Shown here: positions 1 to 8,620 of the stretch, piece after piece
Layout: every line of letters begins with the position of its first letter
How positions within the stretch are numbered: position 1 is the first letter of the stretch
NCBI RefSeq assembly: GCF_017353185.1
Contig: NZ_JAFMYV010000012.1
Coordinates: 147,074 to 211,073 of the forward strand
Reading direction: 5' to 3'
From: Fibrella rubiginis
Lineage (GTDB): Bacteria; Bacteroidota; Bacteroidia; Cytophagales; Spirosomataceae
DNA: 64,000 nucleotides
Translations under genes and position numbers: made by a program
The notes under the pieces: generated by a model
Database searches by the model: none
Told to the model about the DNA's origin: nothing
What the model saw: the letters and a program-made list of their open reading frames with translations, nothing else

Positions 1-1
1 C

Positions 2-238
2 ACAAAAGCCGATAATATACTGACCGAGGAAAACACCGCGCTGCAACCAATCTACGACGTGATTGCCCGCGGCCAGGCCGAGACAGTCATCAAAGACGTG
101 GCACCCGACCTACTGGTCACGCTTGTTTGCGGGATGCTCAATGAGGCAGCCAAACTATCGCTGTATACGGGGGAAGCCTTTACCAAGGCAGATTGGGAAG
201 CCACATTTTCGGTCCTCTGGGACGGGATTAAACGATAA
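2..238 (+). CDS. TetR-family regulator, C-terminal fragment (cut by window start)
   Basis: An open frame runs from base 2 to a TAA at 236-238 and gives 78 residues; the N-terminal DNA-binding part lies outside the window. The helical sequence and the ending (…WEATFSVLWDGIKR) look like the ligand-binding/dimerisation domain of TetR regulators, which typically end with a helix of the form F..LWDGI. The SDR gene starts 70 bp downstream on the same strand, so this is plausibly its local repressor. The family call rests on the C-terminal pattern alone, since the HTH cannot be seen. Confidence 0.6.
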   Translation, partial: TKADNILTEENTALQPIYDVIARGQAETVIKDVAPDLLVTLVCGMLNEAAKLSLYTGEAFTKADWEATFSVLWDGIKR

Positions 239-308
239 TGCGTTTGGGGGAACTGACTACTTGTAGCCCTTTTTTTACCTTTTAAATGAATAAATAATCA
301 CTTTAGCC

Positions 309-1163
309 ATGACTAAAACTGTTTTAATCACCGGCACATCGTCGGGCATTGGCCGGGCAACCGCCACTTATTTCGCTCAGCAGGGCTGGAACGTTGCCGC
401 CACGATGCGTTCGCCACAAAAAGAAAGTGAACTGGGTAGCGCTTCGCTGACCGCGCTGCCCAATGTGAAACTATTTCGGCTCGACGTGATGGACGCCGAC
501 TCCATTCGGCAAACCGTGGCAGACGCTATCTCCGCCTTTGGGGGTATCGACGTTCTTATTAACAACGCGGGCTATGGGGCCGTGGGCCCGTTTGAAGCAG
601 CCACATCCGAACAGGTGCAGCGACAATTCGACACCAATGTTTTTGGCGTGATGAACGTAATCCGTGCCATTCTGCCTTACTTCCGCCAGAAGCGAGAGGG
701 CACCATTTTAACCGTCACGTCGATGGGTGGGCTGATTACTTTTCCCATCTATAGCATTTACCACGGCACGAAATGGGCCGTTGAAGGCTTTACCGAAGCG
801 CTGTCATTTGAGTTGAAACCGTTTAACATCCGCATCAAAAATATTGAGCCGGGGGCCATCAAAACCGACTTTTATGACCGCTCGCAGGATGTGCTCACCA
901 AGCCCGGCTTAACCGACTACGACGAGTATGTTCGGGTGGCGATGGCTAACTCGCAGAAAGCGGGTGCCAACGCGCCTGGACCGGAGGTGGTTGCCAAAAC
1001 ACTTTTTAAGGCCGCCAATGACCCTTCTGACCGCATGCGCTACGTGAGCGGTAATAGCCAGACGGGTATGCTACTGTTGCTGCGGCGCCTGTTGCCGCTC
1101 ACGTGGTTTCACGGCATCGTGAAGCGTGTCGTCGAGAAAGGATACCGTTCCACGATGGGGTGA
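309..1163 (+). CDS. SDR family NAD(P)-dependent oxidoreductase
   Basis: A 284-residue classical short-chain dehydrogenase/reductase. The Rossmann nucleotide-binding motif TGTSSGIGRA is near residues 9-18, the NNAG motif follows in INNAGYG, and the catalytic Tyr-x3-Lys is in YHGTK near residue 151. The length and the extended C-terminal half fit the class of SDRs with a helical substrate lid, often annotated as oxidoreductases of unknown substrate. It follows a TetR-type gene on the same strand, the usual arrangement of a regulated stand-alone SDR. The substrate cannot be read from the sequence. Confidence 0.92.
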   Translation: MTKTVLITGTSSGIGRATATYFAQQGWNVAATMRSPQKESELGSASLTALPNVKLFRLDVMDADSIRQTVADAISAFGGIDVLINNAGYGAVGPFEAATSEQVQRQFDTNVFGVMNVIRAILPYFRQKREGTILTVTSMGGLITFPIYSIYHGTKWAVEGFTEALSFELKPFNIRIKNIEPGAIKTDFYDRSQDVLTKPGLTDYDEYVRVAMANSQKAGANAPGPEVVAKTLFKAANDPSDRMRYVSGNSQTGMLLLLRRLLPLTWFHGIVKRVVEKGYRSTMG

Positions 1164-1235
1164 GAAGTAGACACTATAGTGATTTACAGACATTCGGGAG
1201 GTTTTTGTAGTCACTGGTATGCCGATGTCCGCTAG

Positions 1236-1504
1236 GCTCCGGTCAGTTTCCATGAGCTGTTTACAGGCGTGCCTACTGCGGACCCTGACATTGGTAAATA
1301 TGGACTGATAGACCTGGTTGATGCGGTTGTAGTCGCAGCTGTCTGAAAAAGGCTGAAACCCGAACTGGTCAGGGGGGTGTCGAACCCCATGATTCGTTTC
1401 TGCTGCTGCCTGGCAAGGATTTTCTGGAAGTCAACTGGCCTGATAATCGTTTGTGGCGTCAATTGAGTAAATGTCAGCCCCCCGGCGACTCTACGGTTTA
1501 CTGA
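1236..1504 (+). pseudogene. possible decayed coding remnant (two frames)
   Basis: This 358-bp gap between the SDR and the next gene holds no intact ORF but has two protein-like open stretches in different + frames. One runs from after the TAG at 1233-1235 to a TGA at 1344-1346 (…DPDIGKYGLIDLVDAVVV…). The other runs from 1343 to a TGA at 1502-1504 (…PHDSFLLLPGKDFLEVNWPD…). They meet at an A-rich run near 1345-1350, so a frameshift would join them. I do not recognise the family; the stretches may also be chance open frames. Confidence 0.25.
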
Positions 1505-1521
1505 ACCTTGTCGACCCGTCT

Positions 1522-2727
1522 ATGAAGCGTTGCTTTCCCGCCCTGCTGTTGCTTGTACTCAACGCCTGCTCGCCGGGCAACAACGCCGCCGAAACCAGCC
1601 GGGCTGCGGGTACGTTCGGCTACGATCTGGCCTTTCTCCTGCGGCACGATTCGGCCCTGGCCGTTTTGAGCAGTGCCGATAGTTCGGCGCGGGTGATCGT
1701 GTCGGCGAAGTATCAGGGCAAAGTCTTTACCTCCACGGCCAACGGGCTGAACGGCAGCAGCTTTGGCTGGATTAATTACAAGGCCCTGAGCGAAAAACCG
1801 CAACCCCATTTCAATGCCTATGGAGGCGAAAATCGGCTATGGTTGGGGCCGGAAGGGGCGCAGTTCAGCCTGTTCTTTAAACCAGGCAGCCGGATGGACT
1901 TTGCCAACTGGCAAACCCCCGCCGCCTTCGATACCGAACCGTGGACTGTGGTCTCGAAAACGGGGGAGTCTGTGGCGCTGGAAAAAGCCATGGCGCTCAC
2001 CAACTACGCGGGTACCCGCCTGAACCTGCGCGTCGACCGGGCGGTGAACCTGCTGAATCGGGCCGTCATCAGCGAAGGACTGGGTACGCCCCTGCCCGAC
2101 TCGGTGCAGGTGGTGGGCTACCAGACCCGCAACACCCTGACCAACACCGGCCCGGCTGCGTGGACCCGCCAAACCGGCGCGCCCTGCCTGTGGGTTCTCG
2201 ACATGCTTGTACCGGGTAACCACACCACCATCCTGATTCCTTATCAGACTACCGGAACGGGGCCCGTTGCTACCACCGATTATTTTGGTCCCATTCCGCC
2301 CGACCGGGTACGTTACCAGCATGGGGTGCTCACGTTCAGCGCCGATGGCAACAGCCGGGGCAAGCTTGGACTGACGCCCCAACGGGCCAAAGGCGTAGCG
2401 GGCAGTTACGATCCAGACCGGCACACCCTAACCATCACCCTGTTCGACGTTGATAAAAAAGGGACCTACTTGAATCAGGCCTGGAAGCTGGTGCCCGACC
2501 CCTTCAACGGTGATGCCGTGAATGCTTATAACGACGGCCCGCTACCCGACGGCACCCAGATGGGACCGTTCTACGAACTCGAAAGTGTCTCGCCCGCAGC
2601 CTTTCTTCAGCCGGGGCAGGGCCTGACGCATAGCCATACCGTGTTGCACCTCATGGGTAACGAGGCCCAGTTGGACGGTATCGCGCAGAAAGTGCTGGGT
2701 ACGTCGTTGAAGGGTATGAGGGAATAA
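1522..2727 (+). CDS. DUF6786 family lipoprotein
   Basis: A 401-residue exported protein. An upstream in-frame ATG exists at 1471, but the ATG at 1522 starts a proper lipoprotein signal (MKRCFPALLLLVLNAC, lipobox LNAC), so I place the start there. The body (FGYDLAFLLRHDSALAVL near the start, then a stretch with YGGENRLWLGPEGAQFSLFF) matches my recollection of the Bacteroidota family DUF6786, a beta-rich protein of unknown function that may bind or modify carbohydrate. Its last 77 bp overlap the 3' end of the convergent quinone oxidoreductase gene. Confidence 0.75.
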   Translation: MKRCFPALLLLVLNACSPGNNAAETSRAAGTFGYDLAFLLRHDSALAVLSSADSSARVIVSAKYQGKVFTSTANGLNGSSFGWINYKALSEKPQPHFNAYGGENRLWLGPEGAQFSLFFKPGSRMDFANWQTPAAFDTEPWTVVSKTGESVALEKAMALTNYAGTRLNLRVDRAVNLLNRAVISEGLGTPLPDSVQVVGYQTRNTLTNTGPAAWTRQTGAPCLWVLDMLVPGNHTTILIPYQTTGTGPVATTDYFGPIPPDRVRYQHGVLTFSADGNSRGKLGLTPQRAKGVAGSYDPDRHTLTITLFDVDKKGTYLNQAWKLVPDPFNGDAVNAYNDGPLPDGTQMGPFYELESVSPAAFLQPGQGLTHSHTVLHLMGNEAQLDGIAQKVLGTSLKGMRE

Positions 2728-3673
2728 GCAATACCTTGCCCGCGCTCTGTCCTGATTCCAGAAATCGGTGGGCCGCAGCCCCGTCTGCCAGGGCAAAGCG
2801 GGTTGGCTCGGCTAGTCTTATCGCCCCCGACTGCAGCCAGTCGAAGAGTTGAGCGCTACGCCGGACGCGTTCGTGCTTTGACGTCAGATAGCTCCACAGA
2901 TCACCTCCGGTCAGGGTTTTGCTGGTGTCCATCAGGTAGCGCGGGTCTACCGGAGCAGGATTGCCGCCGCTCATGCCATAGAAGACCACCCGGCCACCAT
3001 CCCGCACCACCGCCAGGCTATCGCTCAGGGTAGCGCCAACTGAATCGTACACCACATCGATGGGCGCGGGCCAGCGCCTAACGGCCTCTGTCCAGCCCGG
3101 CGAGAGCACAAACGCGGCATCGGCCCCCGCCTGTTCAATGATGGGCAATTTGGCCACCGAGGTACTTAGCCCCAGAACGGTAGCGCCTTTTCGTTTACCC
3201 ATCTGCACCAGTAACTGCCCCACACCCCCCGCGGCCGCGTGCACCAACAGCACCTCACCCGGTTGCACTGGGTGACTGTCGGTGACCAGGTAATGGGCTG
3301 TCAACCCCTGCAACAGCACCGCGGCTGCCGTCTCGAACGACACCACGTCGGGCAAGGGAATCAGGCGGTCGGCGGGTACAGCCACCAACTCAGCGTTGGC
3401 CAGGGGTACGTCGGCGAAGCCCACCCGGTCACCTACCCGTACGGCAGGTACATTGTTGGCATCGACCACCACCCCCGCCCCTTCGTAGCCCGCCATGTAG
3501 GGTGGTTGGCCCGTAAGGTGATAATTTCCCTTGCGGCGGTAGATATCGGCAAAATTCAGGCCGATGGCTTTCATGGACACCAGCACTTGACCGGGTTTCA
3601 GCACCGGATCGGGCACCACCTGATAGATCAGTACAGAAGCATCGCCGAAGGCGGAAAACGTCAGCGCATTCAT
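2651..3673 (-). CDS. zinc-type alcohol dehydrogenase / quinone oxidoreductase family protein
   Basis: A 340-residue medium-chain dehydrogenase/reductase of the QOR (zeta-crystallin) subfamily, predicted to reduce quinones or enones with NADPH. A GroES-like N-terminal domain (…GLNFADIYRRKGNYHLTG) is followed by a Rossmann domain with HAAAGGVGQLLVQ near residue 145. The structural and catalytic zinc ligands of alcohol dehydrogenases are absent, as is normal in QORs. The fold should end near GKVLLIP; about 22 further residues read into the 3' end of the facing DUF6786 gene. It follows the broken HxlR regulator by about 25 bp on the same strand. Confidence 0.9.
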   Translation of the reverse strand: MNALTFSAFGDASVLIYQVVPDPVLKPGQVLVSMKAIGLNFADIYRRKGNYHLTGQPPYMAGYEGAGVVVDANNVPAVRVGDRVGFADVPLANAELVAVPADRLIPLPDVVSFETAAAVLLQGLTAHYLVTDSHPVQPGEVLLVHAAAGGVGQLLVQMGKRKGATVLGLSTSVAKLPIIEQAGADAAFVLSPGWTEAVRRWPAPIDVVYDSVGATLSDSLAVVRDGGRVVFYGMSGGNPAPVDPRYLMDTSKTLTGGDLWSYLTSKHERVRRSAQLFDWLQSGAIRLAEPTRFALADGAAAHRFLESGQSAGKVLLIPSYPSTTYPALSARYRPTGPRYP

Positions 3674-3697
3674 AGGCGGGGAGGTAAGTGTGGTGCG

Positions 3698-3998
3698 TTA
3701 CAGCGACAGCCCCAGATCGCGCAGGGCCAGGCAAACGGGCACCACTCGTTTGCCCAGATCGGTTATGAAGTAGTCAACTTTGGGCGGCACGACCGGATAG
3801 ATCACCCGCTGACCAAGACTGTCGTCTTCCATCTCACGAAGCTGACTGGTCAGCATCTTTTTTCGATACGCCCGGTATAGCCCGTTGCAAGGCACCAAAG
3901 CGGTTGATACCCCCACAAACGGCTCACAAAATAATGGGTTTCCACTTGCCGTCAATCAGGTCCATCGCCTTTGTGACAACAACCGGTCAGGAAGCATC
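3698..3998 (-). pseudogene. HxlR-family transcriptional regulator, inactivated
   Basis: Reading the minus strand recovers nearly the whole winged-helix HxlR domain in two frames. PVVVTKAMDLIDGKWKPIIL, then GGINRFGALQRAIPGVSKK, are in one frame; MLTSQLREMEDD through VPPKVDYFITDLGKRVVP are in another. Three lesions are visible. A TGA at 3987-3989 falls where the family has Cys (CPV). A TGA at 3924-3926 falls where it has Trp or Tyr after KPIIL. A shift occurs at a run of six A (T on the plus strand, 3858-3863), where five would restore the frame. The 5' limit is uncertain. It probably once regulated the quinone oxidoreductase behind it. Confidence 0.8.
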
Positions 3999-4069
3999 AG
4001 ATGAAGCCGTTTGATACTGATTTGAGCCCGGACAGGTGCCACTGCGTAGTTCATTGTTTATTCGCCCGT

Positions 4070-4077
4070 TACTTTTG
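4070..4077 (+). promoter_or_regulatory. Bacteroidota -7 promoter box (TACTTTTG)
   Basis: A perfect TAnnTTTG match 7 nt before the ATG at 4085. It supports that start over the upstream in-frame ATG at 4001 and predicts a nearly leaderless mRNA for the GH13 gene. No clear -33 TTTG is seen. Confidence 0.55.
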
Positions 4078-4084
4078 CGGCCTT

Positions 4085-5806
4085 ATGGCTTCGCACAAAC
4101 TGATTATTTACCAACTGCTTCCCCGGCTGTTTGGCAATACCAATACCACCAATCGCCCCTGGGGCACCCTGGCCGAAAACGGGTCGGGTAAGCTGGCCGA
4201 CATTAATGATGCGGCACTGGAACGTATAAAAACCCTGGGCACCACCCACGTCTGGTATACGGGCCTACCCGAACACGCCACCATGACCGATTATGCGGCG
4301 CAGGGCATCCGGCCTGATGACCCCGCCGTGGTAAAGGGTCGCGCCGGGTCACCCTACGCCGTGAAAGATTACTACGACGTTGACCCCGACCTGGCCGTTT
4401 CGGTGCCCGATCGAATGGCGGAGTTCGAAGCATTGGTAGCCCGCACACACGCGCACGGCCTGAGGGTGATCATTGATTTTGTACCCAACCACGTAGCCCG
4501 GCAATATGGGTCTGATGCCAAACCGGCCAACGTACAGGACCTGGGCGAAGGCGACGACGTGCGGCAGCCTTTTTCAACCGAAAACAATTTTTACTACCTG
4601 CCTGGTACACAGTTTGTTCCCCCGTTTGTACCCGGCAGCATCGACGCCCATACTCCGCTCACCAACTCGGCCCCGCCCATTCACGAAGTGCCCGCCCGCG
4701 TTACCGGCTCCGGTTCCATTTCTGAGGCCCCACACATCGACGACTGGTACGAAACCATCAAACTAAACTACGGCTACAACGTATTCGACGGTACGCTACA
4801 TACCGATCCTGCGCCCAACACGTGGATCAAAATGCGCGATATCCTGCTGTTTTGGGCTGCAAAGGGCGTCGATGGGTTCCGGTGCGACATGGCGCATCTG
4901 GTACCGGTAGCATTCTGGAAGTGGGTAACGGCCAGTGTGCGGTCAGTGCATCCCGATCTGATTTTCATTGCCGAAATTTATGACCCTGGCCTGTACCGGA
5001 CCTATATTTTCGAGGGCGGCTTTGATTATTTGTACGACAAAGTAGGCCTCTACGATTCGCTTCGTCGGCTTGTAGAGGGCCACGGGTCATGTTACGACCT
5101 CACGCGGGTGTGGCAGGAGGAATCCGGCGATTTTGCCGAACACATGCTGCGCTTTCTGGAAACCCACGACGAGCAGCGCATTGCGTCGTCCTTTTTCGCG
5201 GCTGACCCCCGGCGGGCTATTCCGGCTATGGTGATCACAGCCACCATGCATACGGGGCCATACCTGGTCTACTTCGGGCAGGAAGTGGGCGTGCGGGGCG
5301 AAGATGCCGAAGGATTCAGCGGACACGATGGTCGCACCACCATCTTCGATTACTGGGGCCTCACCGACTGGCAGGGGCACCTGAACGGTCACCGCTATGA
5401 CGGGGCGGGCCTTGCCGAAACCCAACGTGACCTTCGGGCCGTTTACGCGAATTTGGGCCAGTTGGTAAATGGGTCACCCGCTATTCGGGAGGGTGGTTTT
5501 TATGATCTACAATGGGCCAATGGGACCACACCGGGCTACAAGCTGCACCTGACCTACAGCTACCTTCGCTACACCGAACACCAAACACTGCTGATTGTGT
5601 GTAACTTTGACCCACATAACTCGTTGTCGGTCAACCTCATCATCCCCGAACACGCCTTGCTGTTATTGGGCAGATCGATGGGGCAGTCGCTTCGGTGGGT
5701 CGATCAGTTTTTAACCACCGAGGCTGTCACCGGCAACGGAAATACCGGTTTTAGCGTGCAAATCCCCTCGTTTGGAGTACGCGTATATCAGCTCGACGTC
5801 CGTTAA
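4085..5806 (+). CDS. GH13 alpha-amylase family glycosyl hydrolase
   Basis: A 573-residue (beta/alpha)8 glycosidase of the alpha-amylase superfamily. The GH13 regions are visible: RVIIDFVPNH (region I), GVDGFRCDMAH with the nucleophile Asp near residue 267 (II), FIAEIYDP with the acid/base Glu near 296 (III) and LETHDEQR with the transition-state-stabilising Asp near 361 (IV). There is no signal peptide, so it is likely cytoplasmic and acts on alpha-glucans or malto-oligosaccharides; the exact subfamily is not decidable. The start at 4085 (MASHKLIIYQLLPRLFG) is chosen because the domain begins at once and a -7 box lies just upstream. Confidence 0.93.
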   Translation: MASHKLIIYQLLPRLFGNTNTTNRPWGTLAENGSGKLADINDAALERIKTLGTTHVWYTGLPEHATMTDYAAQGIRPDDPAVVKGRAGSPYAVKDYYDVDPDLAVSVPDRMAEFEALVARTHAHGLRVIIDFVPNHVARQYGSDAKPANVQDLGEGDDVRQPFSTENNFYYLPGTQFVPPFVPGSIDAHTPLTNSAPPIHEVPARVTGSGSISEAPHIDDWYETIKLNYGYNVFDGTLHTDPAPNTWIKMRDILLFWAAKGVDGFRCDMAHLVPVAFWKWVTASVRSVHPDLIFIAEIYDPGLYRTYIFEGGFDYLYDKVGLYDSLRRLVEGHGSCYDLTRVWQEESGDFAEHMLRFLETHDEQRIASSFFAADPRRAIPAMVITATMHTGPYLVYFGQEVGVRGEDAEGFSGHDGRTTIFDYWGLTDWQGHLNGHRYDGAGLAETQRDLRAVYANLGQLVNGSPAIREGGFYDLQWANGTTPGYKLHLTYSYLRYTEHQTLLIVCNFDPHNSLSVNLIIPEHALLLLGRSMGQSLRWVDQFLTTEAVTGNGNTGFSVQIPSFGVRVYQLDVR

Positions 5807-5856
5807 AATAACCGTTCTCACAGGTATCTTTATCGAACTAGCGCCGTCTGATACGT

Positions 5857-6747
5857 ATGAATGCACGTCTTCTCTGCCTCTTACTGGCCGTTTTTGCCCT
5901 ACCAGCAACCGCGCAAACCGCCGACGATCTTAAGTACGTAACTATTGTGCCCGGCAAAACAGCGGCCGAAACGGCGGTGCGTACTGGTGAATCGTTTTTG
6001 GGCAGGCCCTACGTACATTATACGCTGGAAGGCAATGCCACCGAGCAGTTAGTGGTAAACCTGCAGCAGTTCGACTGTACCACGTTTATCGAAACCACAC
6101 TGGCGCTGGCCTTCACCGACCAGGAGTTAGGTGCCAGTTACAGCCCCGCCCAGGCTGAACCTGTTTTCCGGAAATACCTGACTAAAATTCGGTATCGCAA
6201 CGGACAGATCGACGGCTACGCCAGCCGGTTGCATTACCTCTCAGACTGGCTCCGCGATAATGAACGCAAGGGATTTGTGCAGGACGTAACGCACGACATT
6301 GGTGGCGTACAGGTGCAGAAGGCGGTGAACTACATGACCACTGCCGTGCATAAATACCCGCACATGAGCGATCCTGCGGTGTACAAGCAGATCACGCAGG
6401 TACAGACCGACATTAGTCAGCAGCCGTTCTGGTTTATCCGGAAAGATCAGTTTCGGGCCATCGAATCCAAACTCCGTGAAGGCGACATTATCCTGCTCAC
6501 GGCGGCCCGCCCCGGCCTCGACACCCGCCACGTGGGCTATGCTACCTGGCGCAATGGTCGTGTGTACCTGCTCCACGCTTCATCTGACTATCACAAAGTC
6601 GTGATCACCCCACAACCCCTGGCCGATTACCTGCTCGGCAACAAACGGCTGTCGGGCGTTCGGGTGGCCCGCATCCGGTCGATACCGAATAAAGTAGCGT
6701 TCCGCCCCAAACATGCCCGCCTGATGAGCCTGCTGGTGAAACAATAA
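5857..6747 (+). CDS. DUF1460 / N-acetylmuramoyl-L-alanine amidase-like protein
   Basis: A 296-residue exported enzyme with a clear signal peptide (MNARLLCLLLAVFALPATAQ). It resembles DUF1460 (an NlpC/P60-like papain fold), predicted to cleave peptidoglycan peptides in the periplasm. The nucleophile Cys is in FDCTTF near residue 74 and the catalytic His is probably in RHVGYATW, followed by YLLHASS. Length is normal for the family. It lies 50 bp after the GH13 gene on the same strand without an obvious functional link. Confidence 0.85.
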   Translation: MNARLLCLLLAVFALPATAQTADDLKYVTIVPGKTAAETAVRTGESFLGRPYVHYTLEGNATEQLVVNLQQFDCTTFIETTLALAFTDQELGASYSPAQAEPVFRKYLTKIRYRNGQIDGYASRLHYLSDWLRDNERKGFVQDVTHDIGGVQVQKAVNYMTTAVHKYPHMSDPAVYKQITQVQTDISQQPFWFIRKDQFRAIESKLREGDIILLTAARPGLDTRHVGYATWRNGRVYLLHASSDYHKVVITPQPLADYLLGNKRLSGVRVARIRSIPNKVAFRPKHARLMSLLVKQ

Positions 6748-7055
6748 GTAGGCTGGAGGGTCAGCTAAATCAACGATTCCTTATTGAAACGGCGGCGGTA
6801 AGTAGTGTCGTTTGGCCTTTCAGCCAGAGTCTGGGTAGTTGACATTGCATGAGCAGCTTACTAATTAGTTAGACAAGACTTAACAAAAAATACGCAATAA
6901 AAATAATCTATAGCAATTTATACTTATCAGTTACAATAGGGTTAACAAACCGCTAAAGCAGTGTTGCCTTACGTCATTTTTTGGTTCTTTTTTCCAAAGG
7001 CACGTACTAAACTGCCCTTTTCCTCCTTTATATTGGTCGTCTAACCTTCTCTCGG
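6748..7055. other. non-coding gap, AT-rich in its middle
   Basis: A 308-bp gap. It holds no ORF, tRNA or long palindrome that I can find. The part from about 6880 to 6960 is clearly AT-rich against its surroundings, as expected for upstream promoter DNA, and a weak -7-like TATATTGG sits at 7029-7036 before the gene at 7056. Nothing else can be supported. Confidence 0.5.
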
Positions 7056-7274
7056 ATGATCCCTAACAACTTGAACGTCGGCTTTATCGACCGACTGGTA
7101 CGTGGATTGCTAGCCATCGATTTACTGGCTCTCTGGCTGGCAGGTTTCCTTATTGGGCCGCCTGTTACCCTCGCTTTACTCATCGCCACCTATGCCGCCA
7201 TCACCGGCGTTTTGGGTAGCTGTTTTATTTACTCGCTACTAGGCATCAACACCCGCCAACGTACCGAACCGTAA
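7056..7274 (+). CDS. YgaP-like DUF2892 membrane protein
   Basis: A 72-residue protein with two hydrophobic segments (LLAIDLLALWLAGFLIGPP and LALLIATYAAITGVLGSC) separated by a short turn. It starts with NLNVGFIDRLVRGLLAI, typical of the DUF2892 family (the membrane part of YgaP-type proteins), which usually reads N.G..DR.iR...g. No rhodanese domain is attached. The role is unknown, although DUF2892 is often found near sulfur-metabolism genes, and a sulfite-dehydrogenase-like pair follows directly. Confidence 0.8.
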   Translation: MIPNNLNVGFIDRLVRGLLAIDLLALWLAGFLIGPPVTLALLIATYAAITGVLGSCFIYSLLGINTRQRTEP

Positions 7275-7285
7275 CATAGCCTCCA

Positions 7286-7346
7286 GTCTTCTACGCGAAA
7301 GCGCCCCGTTTATAGACCATAAGCGGGGCGCTTTCGCGTAGAAGAC
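7286..7346. repeat. 3'-end palindrome P1 (23-bp perfect arms)
   Basis: Arms 7286-7308 and 7324-7346 are perfect reverse complements with a 15-nt spacer, starting 11 nt after the DUF2892 stop. The arm has the GC-rich core CGCGAAAGCGCCCCG. There is no T tract, so it is not a textbook intrinsic terminator. The right arm directly abuts the -7 box of the next gene. Confidence 0.9.
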
Positions 7347-7348
7347 CC

Positions 7349-7356
7349 TATCTTTG
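7349..7356 (+). promoter_or_regulatory. -7 promoter box (TATCTTTG) abutting the start codon
   Basis: A perfect TAnnTTTG whose final G is 3 nt before the ATG at 7360. With the usual spacing, transcription would begin at or next to the A of the ATG, giving a leaderless mRNA. The -33 region would lie inside palindrome P1. Confidence 0.45.
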
Positions 7357-7359
7357 GTT

Positions 7360-8610
7360 ATGGCTTCCTCTTCTCTTTTCAACCGGCGTGGTTTCCTGCG
7401 CCAAAGTGCGCTGGCCAGTATAACAGGATTGCTGGGCGCACCCATCGTCTATGCCAGAAACCTGCCCGCGCACTATTTGCCACTGGTTCTGGAACCTGAC
7501 CCCAATCCGCTGCTCGACAAAGACAAGGCTATGATCGTGCTCAACGACAAGCCCTGGAACGTGGAGACGCCCCCTCACCTGCTCGACGATGCGGTGACCC
7601 CCGCCAGCCGGATGTTTGTCCGTAATAATGGCCTCTATCCCGCCGACCTTTCCGAGAAAACCCTGGCCAACTGGACGCTCACCGTTAATGGTGAATCGGT
7701 GAAGCAAACGAAGACATATTCACTGGCCGACCTGAAAAAGCGTTTCAAAACCTACACCTACCAACTTGTGCTGGAGTGCGCGGGCAACGGGCGGGCGGGG
7801 TATTTCCCGAAAACGGCGGGCAACCAGTGGACTGAGGGGGCCGTAAGCTGCGCCGAGTGGACGGGTGTCCGCCTCAAAGACCTGCTGGCCGACGTGGGCC
7901 TGAAAGCCGACGCAGTTTACATTGGCTACTATGGTCGCGATCAGCACCTTAGCCTCGACCCGACCAAGTCGCCCATCTCACGGGGGGTGCCTATGAAGAA
8001 GGCCCTGGAAGACGAAACGCTCATTGCCTGGGCCATGAACGGGCAACCCATCCCGGCGGCGCACGGCGCACCGTTGCGGCTGGTAATCGGTGGCTGGCCC
8101 GCGTCGGTGTCGGGCAAGTGGCTCCACACTATCGCGGTGCGGAACAAGGTTCATGATGGGACCAAAATGACCGGTAAGAGCTACAAAGTACCCATCAACC
8201 CCACCGCACCGGGAGTAGACCCGCCCGAAGATCAGTTCAAAATTATCGAGTCGATGCCGGTGAAATCGGTGATCACGTTTCCGCAAACGGGCCTGCAACT
8301 ACCTGCCGACGGGCGCACGGTGTCGTTGCGAGGTCATGCCTGGGCAGGCGACCGGACCGTACGTGAGGTGCAGGTATCGCACGATTTTGGCGCAACCTGG
8401 CAACGGGCCGACCTGAAGCCCGCCCGAAACCGGCTGGCGTGGCAACACTGGTCGGCAAAAATTACGCTGCCCCAGCCGGGCTATTACGAACTTTGGGCAC
8501 GCGCTACCGACGACGCGGGCGTGTCGCAGCCGATGGTGATGCCCCAGTGGAACCCGGAAGGCTATTGCAACAATGCCTGCCACCGGGTAGCGGTAAAGGT
8601 AGGCGCTTAA
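7360..8610 (+). CDS. sulfite oxidase-like molybdopterin enzyme, Tat-exported (SoxC/SorA type)
   Basis: A 416-residue periplasmic molybdenum oxidoreductase, predicted to oxidise sulfite to sulfate. A Tat signal is visible (RRGFLRQSALASITGLLGAP). The Moco domain contains the conserved Cys ligand in LECAGNGR near residue 139 and the SCAEWTGVRLKDLL region; a C-terminal Mo-co dimerisation domain follows (VSLRGHAWAGDRTVREVQVS). A TTG at 7354 in the same frame is part of the -7 box, so the start is the ATG at 7360. The small cytochrome gene 10 bp downstream would supply the electron acceptor, as in SorAB. Confidence 0.9.
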   Translation: MASSSLFNRRGFLRQSALASITGLLGAPIVYARNLPAHYLPLVLEPDPNPLLDKDKAMIVLNDKPWNVETPPHLLDDAVTPASRMFVRNNGLYPADLSEKTLANWTLTVNGESVKQTKTYSLADLKKRFKTYTYQLVLECAGNGRAGYFPKTAGNQWTEGAVSCAEWTGVRLKDLLADVGLKADAVYIGYYGRDQHLSLDPTKSPISRGVPMKKALEDETLIAWAMNGQPIPAAHGAPLRLVIGGWPASVSGKWLHTIAVRNKVHDGTKMTGKSYKVPINPTAPGVDPPEDQFKIIESMPVKSVITFPQTGLQLPADGRTVSLRGHAWAGDRTVREVQVSHDFGATWQRADLKPARNRLAWQHWSAKITLPQPGYYELWARATDDAGVSQPMVMPQWNPEGYCNNACHRVAVKVGA

Positions 8611-8620
8611 CCAACTGATT

